Notes: generated by a model not told the origin, from the letters alone. 64,000 nucleotides of DNA from UBA583 sp964429995 (GCA_964429995.1 CAYSDY010000003.1:57472-121471), one strand, 5' to 3'. Counted from the stretch's first letter, positions 1 to 9,219 are shown. Made by a program: numbers and translations.

Positions 1-1
1 C

Positions 2-646
2 AATAAAAATTATCATTTTGGTTATGGAATGATATATGATAAAGATGGTAATGTATTTTCTTCAAGACTTGGAAATACAATTGGTGCTGATGATATATTG
101 GATATGATTAATGATAAGGCATTAACTAATTTAAAAATTAAAAATAAGAATATGGATGATATTAATAGCAAAGCTGAAACTATTGCTTATACTGCATTAA
201 CTTTTAATATGCTTAAGGTAAATCCTTTATCTGATATTAATTTTGATATTGAAAAATCTTTAAGTTTTGAAGGGGAAACAGGGCCTTATTGTCTTTATAC
301 TTATGCAAGAATAAATTCAATATTAGAAAAATCAGATGATAAAATTCTATTAACAAATCTAAATGTTGATTTTTCACTTTTTGGTGAATTAGAAAATTCA
401 ATAGTTAAAATGTTAAAGGAATATCCTGAAACAGTAATTGATGCTTGTATTAAATATAAACCATCTTCTATTATAAATTATATGATTAGATTATGTCAGC
501 TGTTTAATGAATTTTATCAAAACGAAAATATATTAAAATCTGATGAACAATTAAAAAATGGACGTTTATTAATTTTAAAATGTATAAAAATAATACTTGA
601 TGATGCATTTGAAATTTTTAATATAAAACCTCTTAAGAGTATGTAA
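2..646 (+). CDS. argS: Arginyl-tRNA synthetase, C-terminal part (5' end outside window)
   Basis: This is the 3' part of a class I aminoacyl-tRNA synthetase; the reading frame is open from base 2 with no start in view. The KMSKS-like loop reads FSSRLGNTIGADD, so its usual lysine is replaced by leucine, as happens in many ArgRS. It is followed by the all-helical anticodon-binding (DALR) domain with the typical stretch ending near GETGPYCLYTYARI. ArgRS charges tRNA-Arg in the cytoplasm. A T-rich tract follows the stop and probably ends transcription against the convergent gene at 726-1751. Confidence 0.9.
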   Translation, partial: NKNYHFGYGMIYDKDGNVFSSRLGNTIGADDILDMINDKALTNLKIKNKNMDDINSKAETIAYTALTFNMLKVNPLSDINFDIEKSLSFEGETGPYCLYTYARINSILEKSDDKILLTNLNVDFSLFGELENSIVKMLKEYPETVIDACIKYKPSSIINYMIRLCQLFNEFYQNENILKSDEQLKNGRLLILKCIKIILDDAFEIFNIKPLKSM

Positions 647-725
647 GAACAAATAGCTATAAAAAAAAAACAAGTTTTTTTTAAATTCTTAATAAGTTCT
701 TTTTAGATTTTTAAAAATAGATGGT

Positions 726-1751
726 TTAATGAACTATAATATATATGTAATAGGTTGAATCAAAAACAATTATTTCATCAAATATCTTTGTTTTTAGTGA
801 GTATTTTTTTAATATTTTTTCATCTATTTTAAAATCTGAAATTATTCCTATTGTCTTTTTGGTTATAAATTCTGCCTGATAAAAGAATTCTTTTACTTTT
901 TTTTTATCAAGATCGGATTTAAGATATGATATACAATAATCAAGATCACCTTTTTTGAATTTTACATCAAGCCAATCAAGATCATATTTGGATATTTTGA
1001 TTTTCTGATTTGTAAAGTTGACATTTTCCCTAAAACATTTAAAATCCTGATTATCGTTAACTATTCCTGTATAATTATTATGGTTTTTTAATACAATATT
1101 CTCACAAATATGTCCAAAAAGTTTAAAAACAGGGAAATTGAGCCTGTTTCTTACATTAATTGCCATATCTTTGTTAAAAAAAGAACATTCTATGATTAAT
1201 TTTCCAGTATTGCATAGTGGATCTATTACTGAAAATTTCTGTTCTTGATTTTTATCAAGCTCCATTAAATAGAAAAGATAATTTATTAGTATCGAATTTA
1301 ATTCTTTATCTTGTTTGTTTATCATATAGTCTCTTTTAGTAAGGTTGTATTCATTAAGGCTTAAAAGCAAAGTATTGTTATGATTTAAAAATTTTATACT
1401 ATAATTTTCGTTAATATCAATTTGAAACTCTGTTTTGCTTGATATATCTTTTATGTTGTTAGAATTAAAGTATGTTAATATTATTTGTTTGTACTCTTTA
1501 TTTAACATATTTGCAATTTCATTATTAATTTTTACTGAATTATCTGATATTGTTGCAAATTCTAAATATAAATCCTCAATTAATCTGGAATGATACATAA
1601 TGAATTCAATTTTTTTGATAAACTGATTAAAATCATCTAATTGAATCTTATAATACATTTGTGAAAACTTTTCAATCGGTTTGTGCATAATATCATTTTC
1701 TAAATATTTGCATGCAAAATCATAGCTTTTTATAATAAGTCTAAAACACAT
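726..1751 (-). CDS. Degenerate RlmL/Trm14-like RNA methyltransferase
   Basis: The 341-aa product has the outline of a THUMP-type RNA N2-guanine methyltransferase (RlmL/Trm14/TrmN group). Residues about 128-145 (LLLSLNEYNLTKRDYMIN) match the LHKRGYR region, and 177-184 (DPLCNTGK) match the SAM-binding motif I, normally DPMCGSGT, followed by the expected pattern through NVRNRLNF. The glycine-rich loop is damaged and no NPPY/DPPY motif is visible where it should lie (YCISYLKSD). I infer a paralogue that lost catalysis and may act as an RNA-binding or partner protein. Some divergent enzymes tolerate changes here, so activity is not excluded. A likely active family member lies at 62885-63916. Confidence 0.6.
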   Translation of the reverse strand: MCFRLIIKSYDFACKYLENDIMHKPIEKFSQMYYKIQLDDFNQFIKKIEFIMYHSRLIEDLYLEFATISDNSVKINNEIANMLNKEYKQIILTYFNSNNIKDISSKTEFQIDINENYSIKFLNHNNTLLLSLNEYNLTKRDYMINKQDKELNSILINYLFYLMELDKNQEQKFSVIDPLCNTGKLIIECSFFNKDMAINVRNRLNFPVFKLFGHICENIVLKNHNNYTGIVNDNQDFKCFRENVNFTNQKIKISKYDLDWLDVKFKKGDLDYCISYLKSDLDKKKVKEFFYQAEFITKKTIGIISDFKIDEKILKKYSLKTKIFDEIIVFDSTYYIYIIVH

Positions 1752-1842
1752 TCTTAAATATGTAAGTTGTGTTTTTTTATATAATTATGGAAAATCTTTA
1801 AATTATCGTTTAAAAGAAATATTTCAATTTTTGATATGGATA

Positions 1843-2484
1843 TTACAATTTAAGATCAAATTCCTTATTAAGTTGTTTGAAAAATTCATCCATAAACCTG
1901 CTTCTTTTTTTTGCTATTTTTTTTGCTGTTTTTGTAAAAACCCTATCTTTTACTTTAGATAGTGTTAACAAATATTCACGATATGCAGTATCATCCTTAG
2001 AATATGCACAACTTTCATCAATAGATACGTATGGATTATGAAGATCTGCTCCAACCTCGGAAGCGAACATAAAAGCTCTTCCTATGCCTGTTGCACCTAT
2101 AGAATCTATTTTGTCAGAATCAAACAATATTTTTTCTTCTATTGTTTGTGGAATTAAATGTCCCTTGGATCTATGCCTTAATATACAATTTAGTATTTTT
2201 CTTATTTTTTCTTCTTCTATTTCAAGGTTTTTAAGTATATCGCCAGCAAGCTCACAACCATATTCGGCATGACAAATTCTTCCTTTGGTTTCATCCTGCA
2301 TATGTCTTCCTATATCGTGTAATAATGATGCGTATGAAAGTATTTCTATGTCAGCAGATTCTTTTTTGCCTATAAACAATGCTAACCTATAAACTCTTTT
2401 GGTATGTTCAAAATCATGTGATGATTTACCATATGCACTAAAATGATTTTTTACTAAATCGTAGACTACTGATATCTTATTCAT
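1843..2484 (-). CDS. HD-domain phosphohydrolase
   Basis: Metal-dependent HD-superfamily hydrolase. The motif is visible as HDFEHTKRV, then LLHDIGRH (HD pair), CHAEYGCEL, a later ILRHRS and DSDKIDSIG. The layout is that of YedJ/YpgQ-like proteins that hydrolyse phosphate esters or nucleotides; substrate is unknown. I chose the ATG at 2484 (MNKISVVYD) over an upstream in-frame start because it gives an 8-nt overlap with the end of cbf5 (stop at 2477) and drops an atypical leader. The two genes are probably cotranscribed and translationally coupled. Confidence 0.8.
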   Translation of the reverse strand: MNKISVVYDLVKNHFSAYGKSSHDFEHTKRVYRLALFIGKKESADIEILSYASLLHDIGRHMQDETKGRICHAEYGCELAGDILKNLEIEEEKIRKILNCILRHRSKGHLIPQTIEEKILFDSDKIDSIGATGIGRAFMFASEVGADLHNPYVSIDESCAYSKDDTAYREYLLTLSKVKDRVFTKTAKKIAKKRSRFMDEFFKQLNKEFDLKL

Positions 2485-3481
2485 CTTCACTAAAATTCCA
2501 TACACAAGGATATGTTCCAACATTCATTAATACTTTTTTAGTCTTAACAAAGGCTCCTTTGTCTTTTTTGATTACATTTTGGCTTGTCATAAATGCAATA
2601 CCTATACCAATTAATTCTTCTTTTAATGTAAACATTGCAACTGTTTCTCCTATATCTATATTGTTTTCAAGCATACTTACTCCAGGAATTGCAAGATCTG
2701 ATCCGTGACATATCCTATCAACAGCACTATTTCTTACATATACTTTTTTATAATCTTTTAAAAGTTCTTCTACTGGTCTTATATAATTTCTTAATTGTTT
2801 TTCATAAAAATCTTTATTGCTATCATTTAAAATATAAAGTTCGTATAAATTTCTTAGTTTGTCAAGAGATATTATAGAATCATTTTCTGTGAAAGGACCT
2901 GCTTTTGTTCTTCTTAACTCTTTCATATGTGCACCTTTTTCTATGTATTCTCCTATATCACTGCAAAGTTTTCTTATATATGTTCCATGTTGACATCCAA
3001 CCCTAAACAATATGTTTTGACAAGTTTCATCAAAATCTATCAAGTTAATGTAATATATTTCTCTTTCTCTTAATTCTCTTTTAACAGCAGATACAACAGG
3101 AGGCATTTGCATTATTTTTCCTGTAAATTTTTTAAATGCATCCTTTATATTTTCAATGGATGTTTCTTTGTGAACATACATAAGGCATACATATTCTTTG
3201 TTTGATTTTAACATGTATTCCATAAGTCTTGTTGCTTTATTTATTCCGCAAACAAGAACACCTGTAACATTTGGGTCTAATGTACCTGAATGTCCTGCTT
3301 TTTCAACATTAAGAATCTTTTTTAAAAAATCTGCTGTTTGATGTGAAGTATAACCAGCATCCTTATCAATTATGATGAAAGAATTATCTAAAAGTTCTAA
3401 AAAACTTCTTTCACCAACAAACTTACCAGAATTTTTAAGAGGCTTTTCAGAAAATTTTACAAGCAAGTTTTCCTTATTCAT
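2477..3481 (-). CDS. cbf5: tRNA/rRNA pseudouridine synthase, archaeal Cbf5/TruB type
   Basis: Catalytic subunit of the archaeal H/ACA ribonucleoprotein, which converts guide-selected uridines in rRNA to pseudouridine and can also make Psi55 in tRNA. The catalytic aspartate is D69 in GHSGTLDPNVTG. Other TruB motifs follow: KEYVCLMYVH, MPPVVSAVKR, and GTYIRKLCSDIGE. The C-terminal part (from about residue 240, KVYVRNSAVDRICHGSDL) is a PUA RNA-binding domain. Length of 334 aa is normal for archaeal Cbf5. The gene leads an operon with the HD hydrolase; no Nop10, Gar1 or L7Ae gene is seen here. Confidence 0.93.
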   Translation of the reverse strand: MNKENLLVKFSEKPLKNSGKFVGERSFLELLDNSFIIIDKDAGYTSHQTADFLKKILNVEKAGHSGTLDPNVTGVLVCGINKATRLMEYMLKSNKEYVCLMYVHKETSIENIKDAFKKFTGKIMQMPPVVSAVKRELREREIYYINLIDFDETCQNILFRVGCQHGTYIRKLCSDIGEYIEKGAHMKELRRTKAGPFTENDSIISLDKLRNLYELYILNDSNKDFYEKQLRNYIRPVEELLKDYKKVYVRNSAVDRICHGSDLAIPGVSMLENNIDIGETVAMFTLKEELIGIGIAFMTSQNVIKKDKGAFVKTKKVLMNVGTYPCVWNFSEDE

Positions 3482-3588
3482 AAAAACAATTAAAAAAGAA
3501 TCATTTATAAAATATTGTGTTTATTTGTGTTTTTAAAATTTTTAAAAAGCTAAAAAAAATCAAGGTTTTTTTAAATTCTTAATATCAA

Positions 3589-4383
3589 TTATGCAGGAAA
3601 TCCAGATATGCCATACAAAAAGTCGCTTTTTTCTTTATGAAAACATATTTTTTTGTGTGAAATAGAATCTGTTATACCAAAAAACATCTCATTTCCACTT
3701 AAGATATCGTTTCCTCTTATTAAAAGATTATCTGTTCCTTTAAATAATCTATAACTTAAGACACAATCCATTTTAAAAAAAGATGGAATGTTGCATATAA
3801 AAGGCGTTATTTGTGAAATATCTAAAACATAACTGTTGGTTTTGTTGTCATTTATTATTACAAAGGCATTATCTTTTAATGTTCTTTCTTTTGGATTTAA
3901 AACCATTCCGCTCATATATGCACAAGAATATTGCGATTTTGCAAGAAAATTCTGTAGCAGGTATTGAGCTAATGCACTCTGTTCGTAAGAAGATGAAATC
4001 CCTTTCATGTCTGATAACTTAGCAGATTTTTTTGCAAAAAGTACAAAATTTCTTTCTATGTGACTTAAAGAATCATTTCTATCAGTTTGAAGCATATGTG
4101 ATACATGTTTTTTTGTAAATAATGAAACAAACAGTAAATATGGATCAATTTGTAAGCCCATATATTCTGCTTGTTCTTTTAACATTTGTCCATCTCTTTT
4201 GTATTCTTCTTCTAAAAGTTGCTCTAAAGAATCAAAATCATAATTCTTTGTATCTTTTTTCAAATTTTTAAAATCAAGGATTATTTCCTTTTGACATGCT
4301 CCTGAAATAACATAATCTCCTACTGGCAATGATTGATTATTCTTTAACTTTTCTGCCCAGACTCCATTGTATAATTCTTTCAC
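3589..4383 (-). CDS. Conserved hypothetical protein, possible degenerate cysteine-protease-like fold
   Basis: I do not recognise this 264-aa cytoplasmic protein; no signal peptide or membrane segment is visible. It starts at GTG (4383); the nearby ATG is out of frame. Residues about 140-200 (EQSALAQYLLQ, SCAYMSGMVL, DNAFVIIND, NSYVLDISQ) resemble the order of transglutaminase/papain-like cores (CxEqsALaqylL, HAFn, YlvDvt). However, the expected Cys and His are replaced or absent, so any relation is weak and suggests an inactive fold. It is on the strand of its C39-like neighbour at 4426-4956, 42 nt away, so the two may be cotranscribed. Confidence 0.55.
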   Translation of the reverse strand: MKELYNGVWAEKLKNNQSLPVGDYVISGACQKEIILDFKNLKKDTKNYDFDSLEQLLEEEYKRDGQMLKEQAEYMGLQIDPYLLFVSLFTKKHVSHMLQTDRNDSLSHIERNFVLFAKKSAKLSDMKGISSSYEQSALAQYLLQNFLAKSQYSCAYMSGMVLNPKERTLKDNAFVIINDNKTNSYVLDISQITPFICNIPSFFKMDCVLSYRLFKGTDNLLIRGNDILSGNEMFFGITDSISHKKICFHKEKSDFLYGISGFPA

Positions 4384-4425
4384 ATTAGTATTTTTAATTA
4401 TTGTTTTTTAAATTTTATGATAAAA

Positions 4426-4956
4426 TCATCCCATATGAATTAACTTTTCAGAATCAAATTTGTGTTCTTTTCCAAAAACGGCAATACCATGATTAAAATA
4501 TTTTTTACCTTTGCTGTCAACATCATGCCAGCGTTTAAGGAATTCATCACAAGTTAGATATGTTTTTTCAAATGATGATGGATCTTCAAATATGATTTTT
4601 TCAGAATCATAACCAATTATTGTTACATAATGCCCATCATCCCAATCATTTTTCCAATCAACATTTTTTTTATCCTTCCATGCCTGTATTACAACAATTA
4701 CAGGAACATTCTTATCTATAAAATCTTTTACTTCACTTATATTCATGCTTTTTGATACGTATTTTAATCCGTATTTCTCTATAGTTTCTATAATTCCTTC
4801 AATTGGAGTTCCTATATCTTTATTTGTATGGGCAAGTTTAATAATGGTATCTTCTCTTACTTCAACTCCATAATAAACAAGAACAGATTGTAACGCTTTT
4901 GCTCCGCAATCATAATCGAAAGTCTGTCTTAAAATCGGAAAATCAAGAATCTTCAT
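4426..4956 (-). CDS. C39-like papain-fold peptidase domain protein
   Basis: A 176-aa protein made almost entirely of a peptidase C39-like domain (the fold of bacteriocin-leader proteases). The catalytic cysteine is C17 in QTFDYDCGAKALQSVL, histidine H109 in DDGHYVTIIGYD, and aspartate D125 in FEDPSS. No signal peptide or transporter fusion is present, so it is not a standard bacteriocin ABC exporter; a cytoplasmic processing or housekeeping role is inferred. It lies just upstream of the unknown gene at 3589-4383. Confidence 0.8.
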   Translation of the reverse strand: MKILDFPILRQTFDYDCGAKALQSVLVYYGVEVREDTIIKLAHTNKDIGTPIEGIIETIEKYGLKYVSKSMNISEVKDFIDKNVPVIVVIQAWKDKKNVDWKNDWDDGHYVTIIGYDSEKIIFEDPSSFEKTYLTCDEFLKRWHDVDSKGKKYFNHGIAVFGKEHKFDSEKLIHMG

Positions 4957-5071
4957 AAAAAATAAGGCAAAGTAATAACTTTATAAATATTTTGATGAAT
5001 CACAAAAAGTTTTAGTAAAAATACTTGATTTTCTAAAGTTAAATAACACAAATACTGTAATTCAAAAGAAA

Positions 5072-5084
5072 AATTTATAAAGAT
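5072..5084 (+). promoter_or_regulatory. TATA box of the 5105 gene
   Basis: An AATTTATAAAGAT element lies about 25 nt ahead of the likely transcription start and 20-odd nt ahead of the ATG at 5105, fitting a near-leaderless archaeal promoter. Confidence 0.6.
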
Positions 5085-5104
5085 ATTTTATCTATGTAAA
5101 ATAT

Positions 5105-6712
5105 ATGAGTCAAATTTTTGGAATATTTGAAAAAATATTTACATCAACAACAGCATTAATGGGAAATGAAACAGCTCTTTCAGGTCTTATAATAATATGT
5201 ACCGTTGTTGGTATATTTACAGCCCTATTTACCATATTAAAGAAAACTTTTTTGGATGAAAAAGGTGCAAAGGTTGTTGCGTTTGTTATTGCTATAATAA
5301 CAACAATTTCTATGTTCTATCTTGGAGATGGAAAGGTTATAGGTGCATCAGAGATATCAAAGTTGTTTGGGACTGTTTTGGGTTTTATTATTGCTTTTGC
5401 TATACATGCAGTTTTATTGTATTGGGCTTATAATGACTACAAAAAACAAAAAAGGATGAGTACTCTAGGATGGGGAGCTATTTTTTTAGCATCCAGCATC
5501 ATGTCTGTTTATATAGTTGAATTTAACAAGAATTTTGGTGTTACAAATTCGAGTGGATTTGTTCGAAGTATTTTATTTATGTTGTTAGAAAATGATGGTA
5601 TAATTGCTGGAGTGTATGTTGTAATAATGATTGTGTCTTTAGGTTTCTTAGCAAATAAGTTTTTAAGAATTTTTTGGGGTAAAGATGATCCTAAGATAAC
5701 AGATCCTGTTAAAAATATTGAACATTCTATTAAACCTTTGATAGAGAGAATGAAGAAGGACTTGTCTTATTTGTACGATTCAATGTTAAATGTTAGTAGA
5801 ATTTTTCTTAAAGATAATAATTCTGATTTTTATGAAAAATTAACAGATGAAAGAAAAATTGAAATAGTAATGCTAATTAAAGATACTTTTGCTTCAAGTA
5901 AATCTATTTTAGAAGACCTTGAAGTATCTTATAAGAAATTAATTCGTGAATTTGATGATGGGATTAAAAAGCGTTGGTTTCAAGATAATTCTTACATAAA
6001 AAATGCAGAAACATTAAAAAATGGAGAAGGTGTAATTTTACAGCTAATACAAGAAACACAAAGGTTTAGTAATGAAAATGAATTGCTTAAAAAAATTGAT
6101 GCTAACACTGATACTAGCACTGATACTAGCACAATTGATACTAAATTAATTAGAGTAAACTTGAAAAACTTATACAATCAGATAGCACAATTATATCAAC
6201 AATTTTCTGTAATAGTAAAACAAGAAGAAGAATTTTTGAGTTATGAAGTTAGTTCGCTTAAAGAAATTGTTGAAAAACAAATAGAGGAAAAGAATAAAAC
6301 ATTAAATGCTTTTAATGGTGATTTTTTAGGAATTAGTCAGGATGAATGGAAAGAAATAATAAATTATTTTTCATGGGATAATAATAATGAACTTGGTTAT
6401 GGTGCTAAAACTATAGAAGAAGAGTTTAGTTTAGATCCAATAGTTGTATCAAATTTTAATATGCTATTTTTAAGAACTTTTAAGGAAGAAATAGAAAAGA
6501 ATCAAATTAATAATACACAACACAATGAATTACTTGAACTTATGAGAAATAATGCGTCAAACACATTAATGAAAATGATTGATCAGACAATATCTAGTAT
6601 TGTGAAATCTGATTCAGCAAATATTAATAATGAGTCTGCTAATAAAACAATAATACAAAAATTTATTACATATTTAACATCACCATCAACATATTCTAAT
6701 ACTTCAAAATAA
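5105..6712 (+). CDS. Multi-pass membrane protein with long cytoplasmic coiled-coil region
   Basis: An unrecognised 535-aa protein. The N-terminal third holds about five membrane segments (roughly residues 24-46, 57-73, 86-108, 120-138 and 165-185). The remaining 350 residues are soluble and charged, with helices likely to form coiled coils. A short tandem repeat encodes TDTSTDTST near residue 340 (a 12-bp unit repeated twice). The architecture suggests a membrane-anchored scaffold or sensor. Its 3' end overlaps the convergent dacZ by 17 nt, so the two mRNAs are antisense at their ends. No function assigned. Confidence 0.8.
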   Translation: MSQIFGIFEKIFTSTTALMGNETALSGLIIICTVVGIFTALFTILKKTFLDEKGAKVVAFVIAIITTISMFYLGDGKVIGASEISKLFGTVLGFIIAFAIHAVLLYWAYNDYKKQKRMSTLGWGAIFLASSIMSVYIVEFNKNFGVTNSSGFVRSILFMLLENDGIIAGVYVVIMIVSLGFLANKFLRIFWGKDDPKITDPVKNIEHSIKPLIERMKKDLSYLYDSMLNVSRIFLKDNNSDFYEKLTDERKIEIVMLIKDTFASSKSILEDLEVSYKKLIREFDDGIKKRWFQDNSYIKNAETLKNGEGVILQLIQETQRFSNENELLKKIDANTDTSTDTSTIDTKLIRVNLKNLYNQIAQLYQQFSVIVKQEEEFLSYEVSSLKEIVEKQIEEKNKTLNAFNGDFLGISQDEWKEIINYFSWDNNNELGYGAKTIEEEFSLDPIVVSNFNMLFLRTFKEEIEKNQINNTQHNELLELMRNNASNTLMKMIDQTISSIVKSDSANINNESANKTIIQKFITYLTSPSTYSNTSK

Positions 6713-7523
6713 GTTTTCCACCCTTAAATATCTTTATTACATTTCCGCTTTCTGAAACAAGTACTGCAATACTTTTTGTGTTTTCTGTTATTGCACATGC
6801 TGCAAGATGCTTTGTTCCCCAACCATAATATTTTTTAACATTTTCTGTGTTTATGTCTATGTATGTTCCTGCACTTATTACAATTCCTTTGTTATTGATT
6901 ATAAATGCACCATCTAACTGAGCATATTCTTTTATTGTATCGCTTAAATCAGAATTGACAAGATCTCTTAAATTTTCAGGATATCCATAGAAAGGGTTAA
7001 GAATTAAGGGCCTTAGGTAATGTTTTAATTCTTCATAATCCCCTATTACAAATAATGTTCCTATCATCTTCCCTTCACGCCCCTCTTTTCTTATTTCTTC
7101 AGCAATATCTATTATCTTTTCTAAAACGATGTTATTTTCAAGGTACTCTGTTAAATTGAATCTAGCAATTCTGTACAAAACACGCGAAACTTCTATTACT
7201 ATTAATCCTAAAGGATATTCATCACATAATGATTTATTGAATATAAATGTTGCAATTGAGTTTTTTGATATTAATTTTCTGTTTATTGATTCTATAAGAA
7301 TATTCTTTAATTTGTTCTGCATGTTATCCTCTGATTCTTTTTTCATTTTAAAGGTATTTTGATTAAAATTTCCCTTATCAAGAATGGTTACCTTTAACAT
7401 ATTTTCTTCGTTTTCTTCTTCTGATTTATCAACTTTTATTATATAATTTATCTCCTTTGTATTAAAAGAACTAAAGAGAATATTGTTCAAAAAATTCTTA
7501 TATAAATCGTCTTCAGAAGCCAT
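6696..7523 (-). CDS. dacZ: Diadenylate cyclase (c-di-AMP synthase), DacZ type
   Basis: The C-terminal half is a DisA_N/DAC domain that condenses two ATP into cyclic di-AMP. The two signature motifs are present: DGA at residues 204-206 (LDGAFIINNKGIVISAGTYI) and the G-T-R-H-R-like motif as GTKHLAACAIT (236-246), close to the archaeal variant. The N-terminal 150 residues are typical of the archaeal DacZ family, soluble and without membrane helices, unlike CdaA. c-di-AMP usually controls potassium and osmotic balance; no obvious effector gene lies next door. A TATA box is present at 7542-7554. Confidence 0.88.
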   Translation of the reverse strand: MASEDDLYKNFLNNILFSSFNTKEINYIIKVDKSEEENEENMLKVTILDKGNFNQNTFKMKKESEDNMQNKLKNILIESINRKLISKNSIATFIFNKSLCDEYPLGLIVIEVSRVLYRIARFNLTEYLENNIVLEKIIDIAEEIRKEGREGKMIGTLFVIGDYEELKHYLRPLILNPFYGYPENLRDLVNSDLSDTIKEYAQLDGAFIINNKGIVISAGTYIDINTENVKKYYGWGTKHLAACAITENTKSIAVLVSESGNVIKIFKGGKLILKY

Positions 7524-7541
7524 AATAAAGTATGTTTCTAT

Positions 7542-7554
7542 GTTTTTATAAATC
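7542..7554 (-). promoter_or_regulatory. TATA box of dacZ
   Basis: On the minus strand the sequence reads GATTTATAAAAAC about 20-30 nt before the ATG at 7523. Confidence 0.55.
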
Positions 7555-7663
7555 TTACTTTGGGATTTGTCAATAAAATACTCTTATTTTTGTTGATGAT
7601 TCTTTTTTACTATTAAAAGTAAATTAAAAACTTATTAAAATAATGAATGTTATTAATTTTTAA

Positions 7664-8719
7664 TTGGAGCATAAATTTTTACTTGAAAAACTGCATAAAG
7701 CACAAAGTTATGGAAATTTAAATGAAATTGTTAGTGCTGAACTTGGTCTTGCAAAGTATCATTATGAAAATGCAGAATATCAGAAAGCTAAAATAATATA
7801 TCTTAGTGTACTTAAAAAGAAACCTAAGTATCCAAATTTGAACTACTATCTTGCGTTAATAGAGTTAGAGCTGAATAATTTTAGGAATGCTTCTAAGTAT
7901 CTTAAAAATGAAATTTTGGTAAATCCTTCAAATGAATACGCAGTTTCGTTGCTTGAGAAATTAAAAATTCATTCTAATACCCCTTTTTTTACTGTATTTC
8001 TTATTTTGATTAATTCTTTTTTCTTTTTTTTCTTTAATTTTAACTTAACATTTCATGATGCGGTAAGATATGGAGTATCACTAAGAAATATTTCAATCTT
8101 TAGTGCTATTACTTCTGTTTTTGTTCATATTAATTGGCTTCATTTTTCTTTGAATATGATTATTTTATTGTTTTTTGGATTGTTGCTTGAAAAAAAAATA
8201 GGTTCGTTCCAGTTTCTGTTTATTTATATGATAGGAGGAATATTGGGTAATAGTTTTGAAGCATTAATAACACAAGGTGCAATTGTTGTTGGAGCAAGTG
8301 CAGGACTTTTTGCAATTCTTGGTGCAATAATGATGAGAGAACCTTTACTTAAAATAAAACTTTTTTTTGTTTTTGATATGCCAATCATATTGCTTTTAAG
8401 TTCTTTTTTCTTTCTTTCTTTTTTTACAGATAAGATACTTTCAAATCAGATATTAAGCGGAAACATAAGTCATTTTGTAGGGCTTTTCTTAGGTATATTT
8501 ATTACTGCAATACTTTATAAGCAATCAACACATATATTTTATAATTGGATATTTATGATATCTGGATTTTACATGATAGAAAAATCTCTTATGATACTTT
8601 GGGATTTTGGAATACAACATGAAACAATTTTGTATATGTTTATTATATTTTTTGCTGTTCTTGTTATAATGTATTCTTATTATCATCTAAAATATTATGA
8701 AGAGGGACTTATAAAATGA
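7664..8719 (+). CDS. TPR-rhomboid intramembrane serine protease
   Basis: Residues 1-105 form TPR-like helical repeats (SAELGLAKYHYENAEYQKA and YLALIELELNNFRNASKYL). Residues about 106-340 form a polytopic rhomboid domain. The catalytic dyad is S212 in VVGASAGLFAILG and H270 in NISHFVGLFLG, with the conserved HINWLHFSLN (H155, H160, N164) in an earlier helix. Rhomboids cleave transmembrane substrates inside the membrane. Translation must start at TTG 7664, because an in-frame TAA directly precedes it (an ATG 7 codons upstream is cut off). The stop overlaps the next ATG (ATGA), so the Cys-repeat protein is coupled and may be a substrate or partner (inference). Confidence 0.85.
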   Translation: MEHKFLLEKLHKAQSYGNLNEIVSAELGLAKYHYENAEYQKAKIIYLSVLKKKPKYPNLNYYLALIELELNNFRNASKYLKNEILVNPSNEYAVSLLEKLKIHSNTPFFTVFLILINSFFFFFFNFNLTFHDAVRYGVSLRNISIFSAITSVFVHINWLHFSLNMIILLFFGLLLEKKIGSFQFLFIYMIGGILGNSFEALITQGAIVVGASAGLFAILGAIMMREPLLKIKLFFVFDMPIILLLSSFFFLSFFTDKILSNQILSGNISHFVGLFLGIFITAILYKQSTHIFYNWIFMISGFYMIEKSLMILWDFGIQHETILYMFIIFFAVLVIMYSYYHLKYYEEGLIK

Positions 8720-9219
8720 AAAATACTACTGATAATTTGGTATTGTTGTTCTTTTTTGTTTTAGTTTTGGCTTTTTCTTTCATAAATCAGTATTATTATG
8801 ATGTATCTTCATATTGTAATAATAATGAAGAATGTCTTTTGCAACTTTCTGAATCTTTAAATGATATATCTTTTTGTGAATATGCAATAAGCTCTCAGGA
8901 TTGTTATGAAGCAGGAGCATTAAAATTTAATAATCAAACATATTGCAGTTTATCTAAGAATGCTACAACATGTATGATAAAACTTGCTATGAAAAATGAT
9001 GATTTGCAAATATGTAATTTAATAGATGTAGAACATAAAGATTATTGCATATATAATATAGCATATTCTAACAAAGAACCACAAATGTGTAATCATGCTA
9101 ACAATTATGAATTTTGTATATATTCTTATGCAATAAATACAGCTAATATTTCGTTTTGTGATGTTTTATCCGAAAAATATAAAAACAATTGTTACAGTAA
9201 TATTAATAGGACATCGTAA
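8716..9219 (+). CDS. Secreted/anchored protein with cysteine-pair repeats
   Basis: A 167-aa protein with one N-terminal hydrophobic segment (residues about 8-25, a signal anchor). It then has about five repeats of roughly 23 residues, each with two cysteines in the pattern C-x(4)-A-x(8-9)-C (for example CIYNIAYSNKEPQMC and CIYSYAINTANISFC). The cysteines probably form disulfides outside the cell. I recognise the repeat style from other uncultured-archaeal surface proteins, but not a named family. It is translationally coupled to the rhomboid gene by an ATGA overlap. Confidence 0.75.
   Translation: MKNTTDNLVLLFFFVLVLAFSFINQYYYDVSSYCNNNEECLLQLSESLNDISFCEYAISSQDCYEAGALKFNNQTYCSLSKNATTCMIKLAMKNDDLQICNLIDVEHKDYCIYNIAYSNKEPQMCNHANNYEFCIYSYAINTANISFCDVLSEKYKNNCYSNINRTS

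Noticed and set aside
646..725. A/T-rich gap resembling the repeat family
   Set aside because: It has poly-A and poly-T tracts only and lacks the conserved ends and hairpins.
6100..6140. Variable-number tandem repeat in the 5105 gene
   Set aside because: Only two copies of a 12-bp unit; too little to call a repeat locus.
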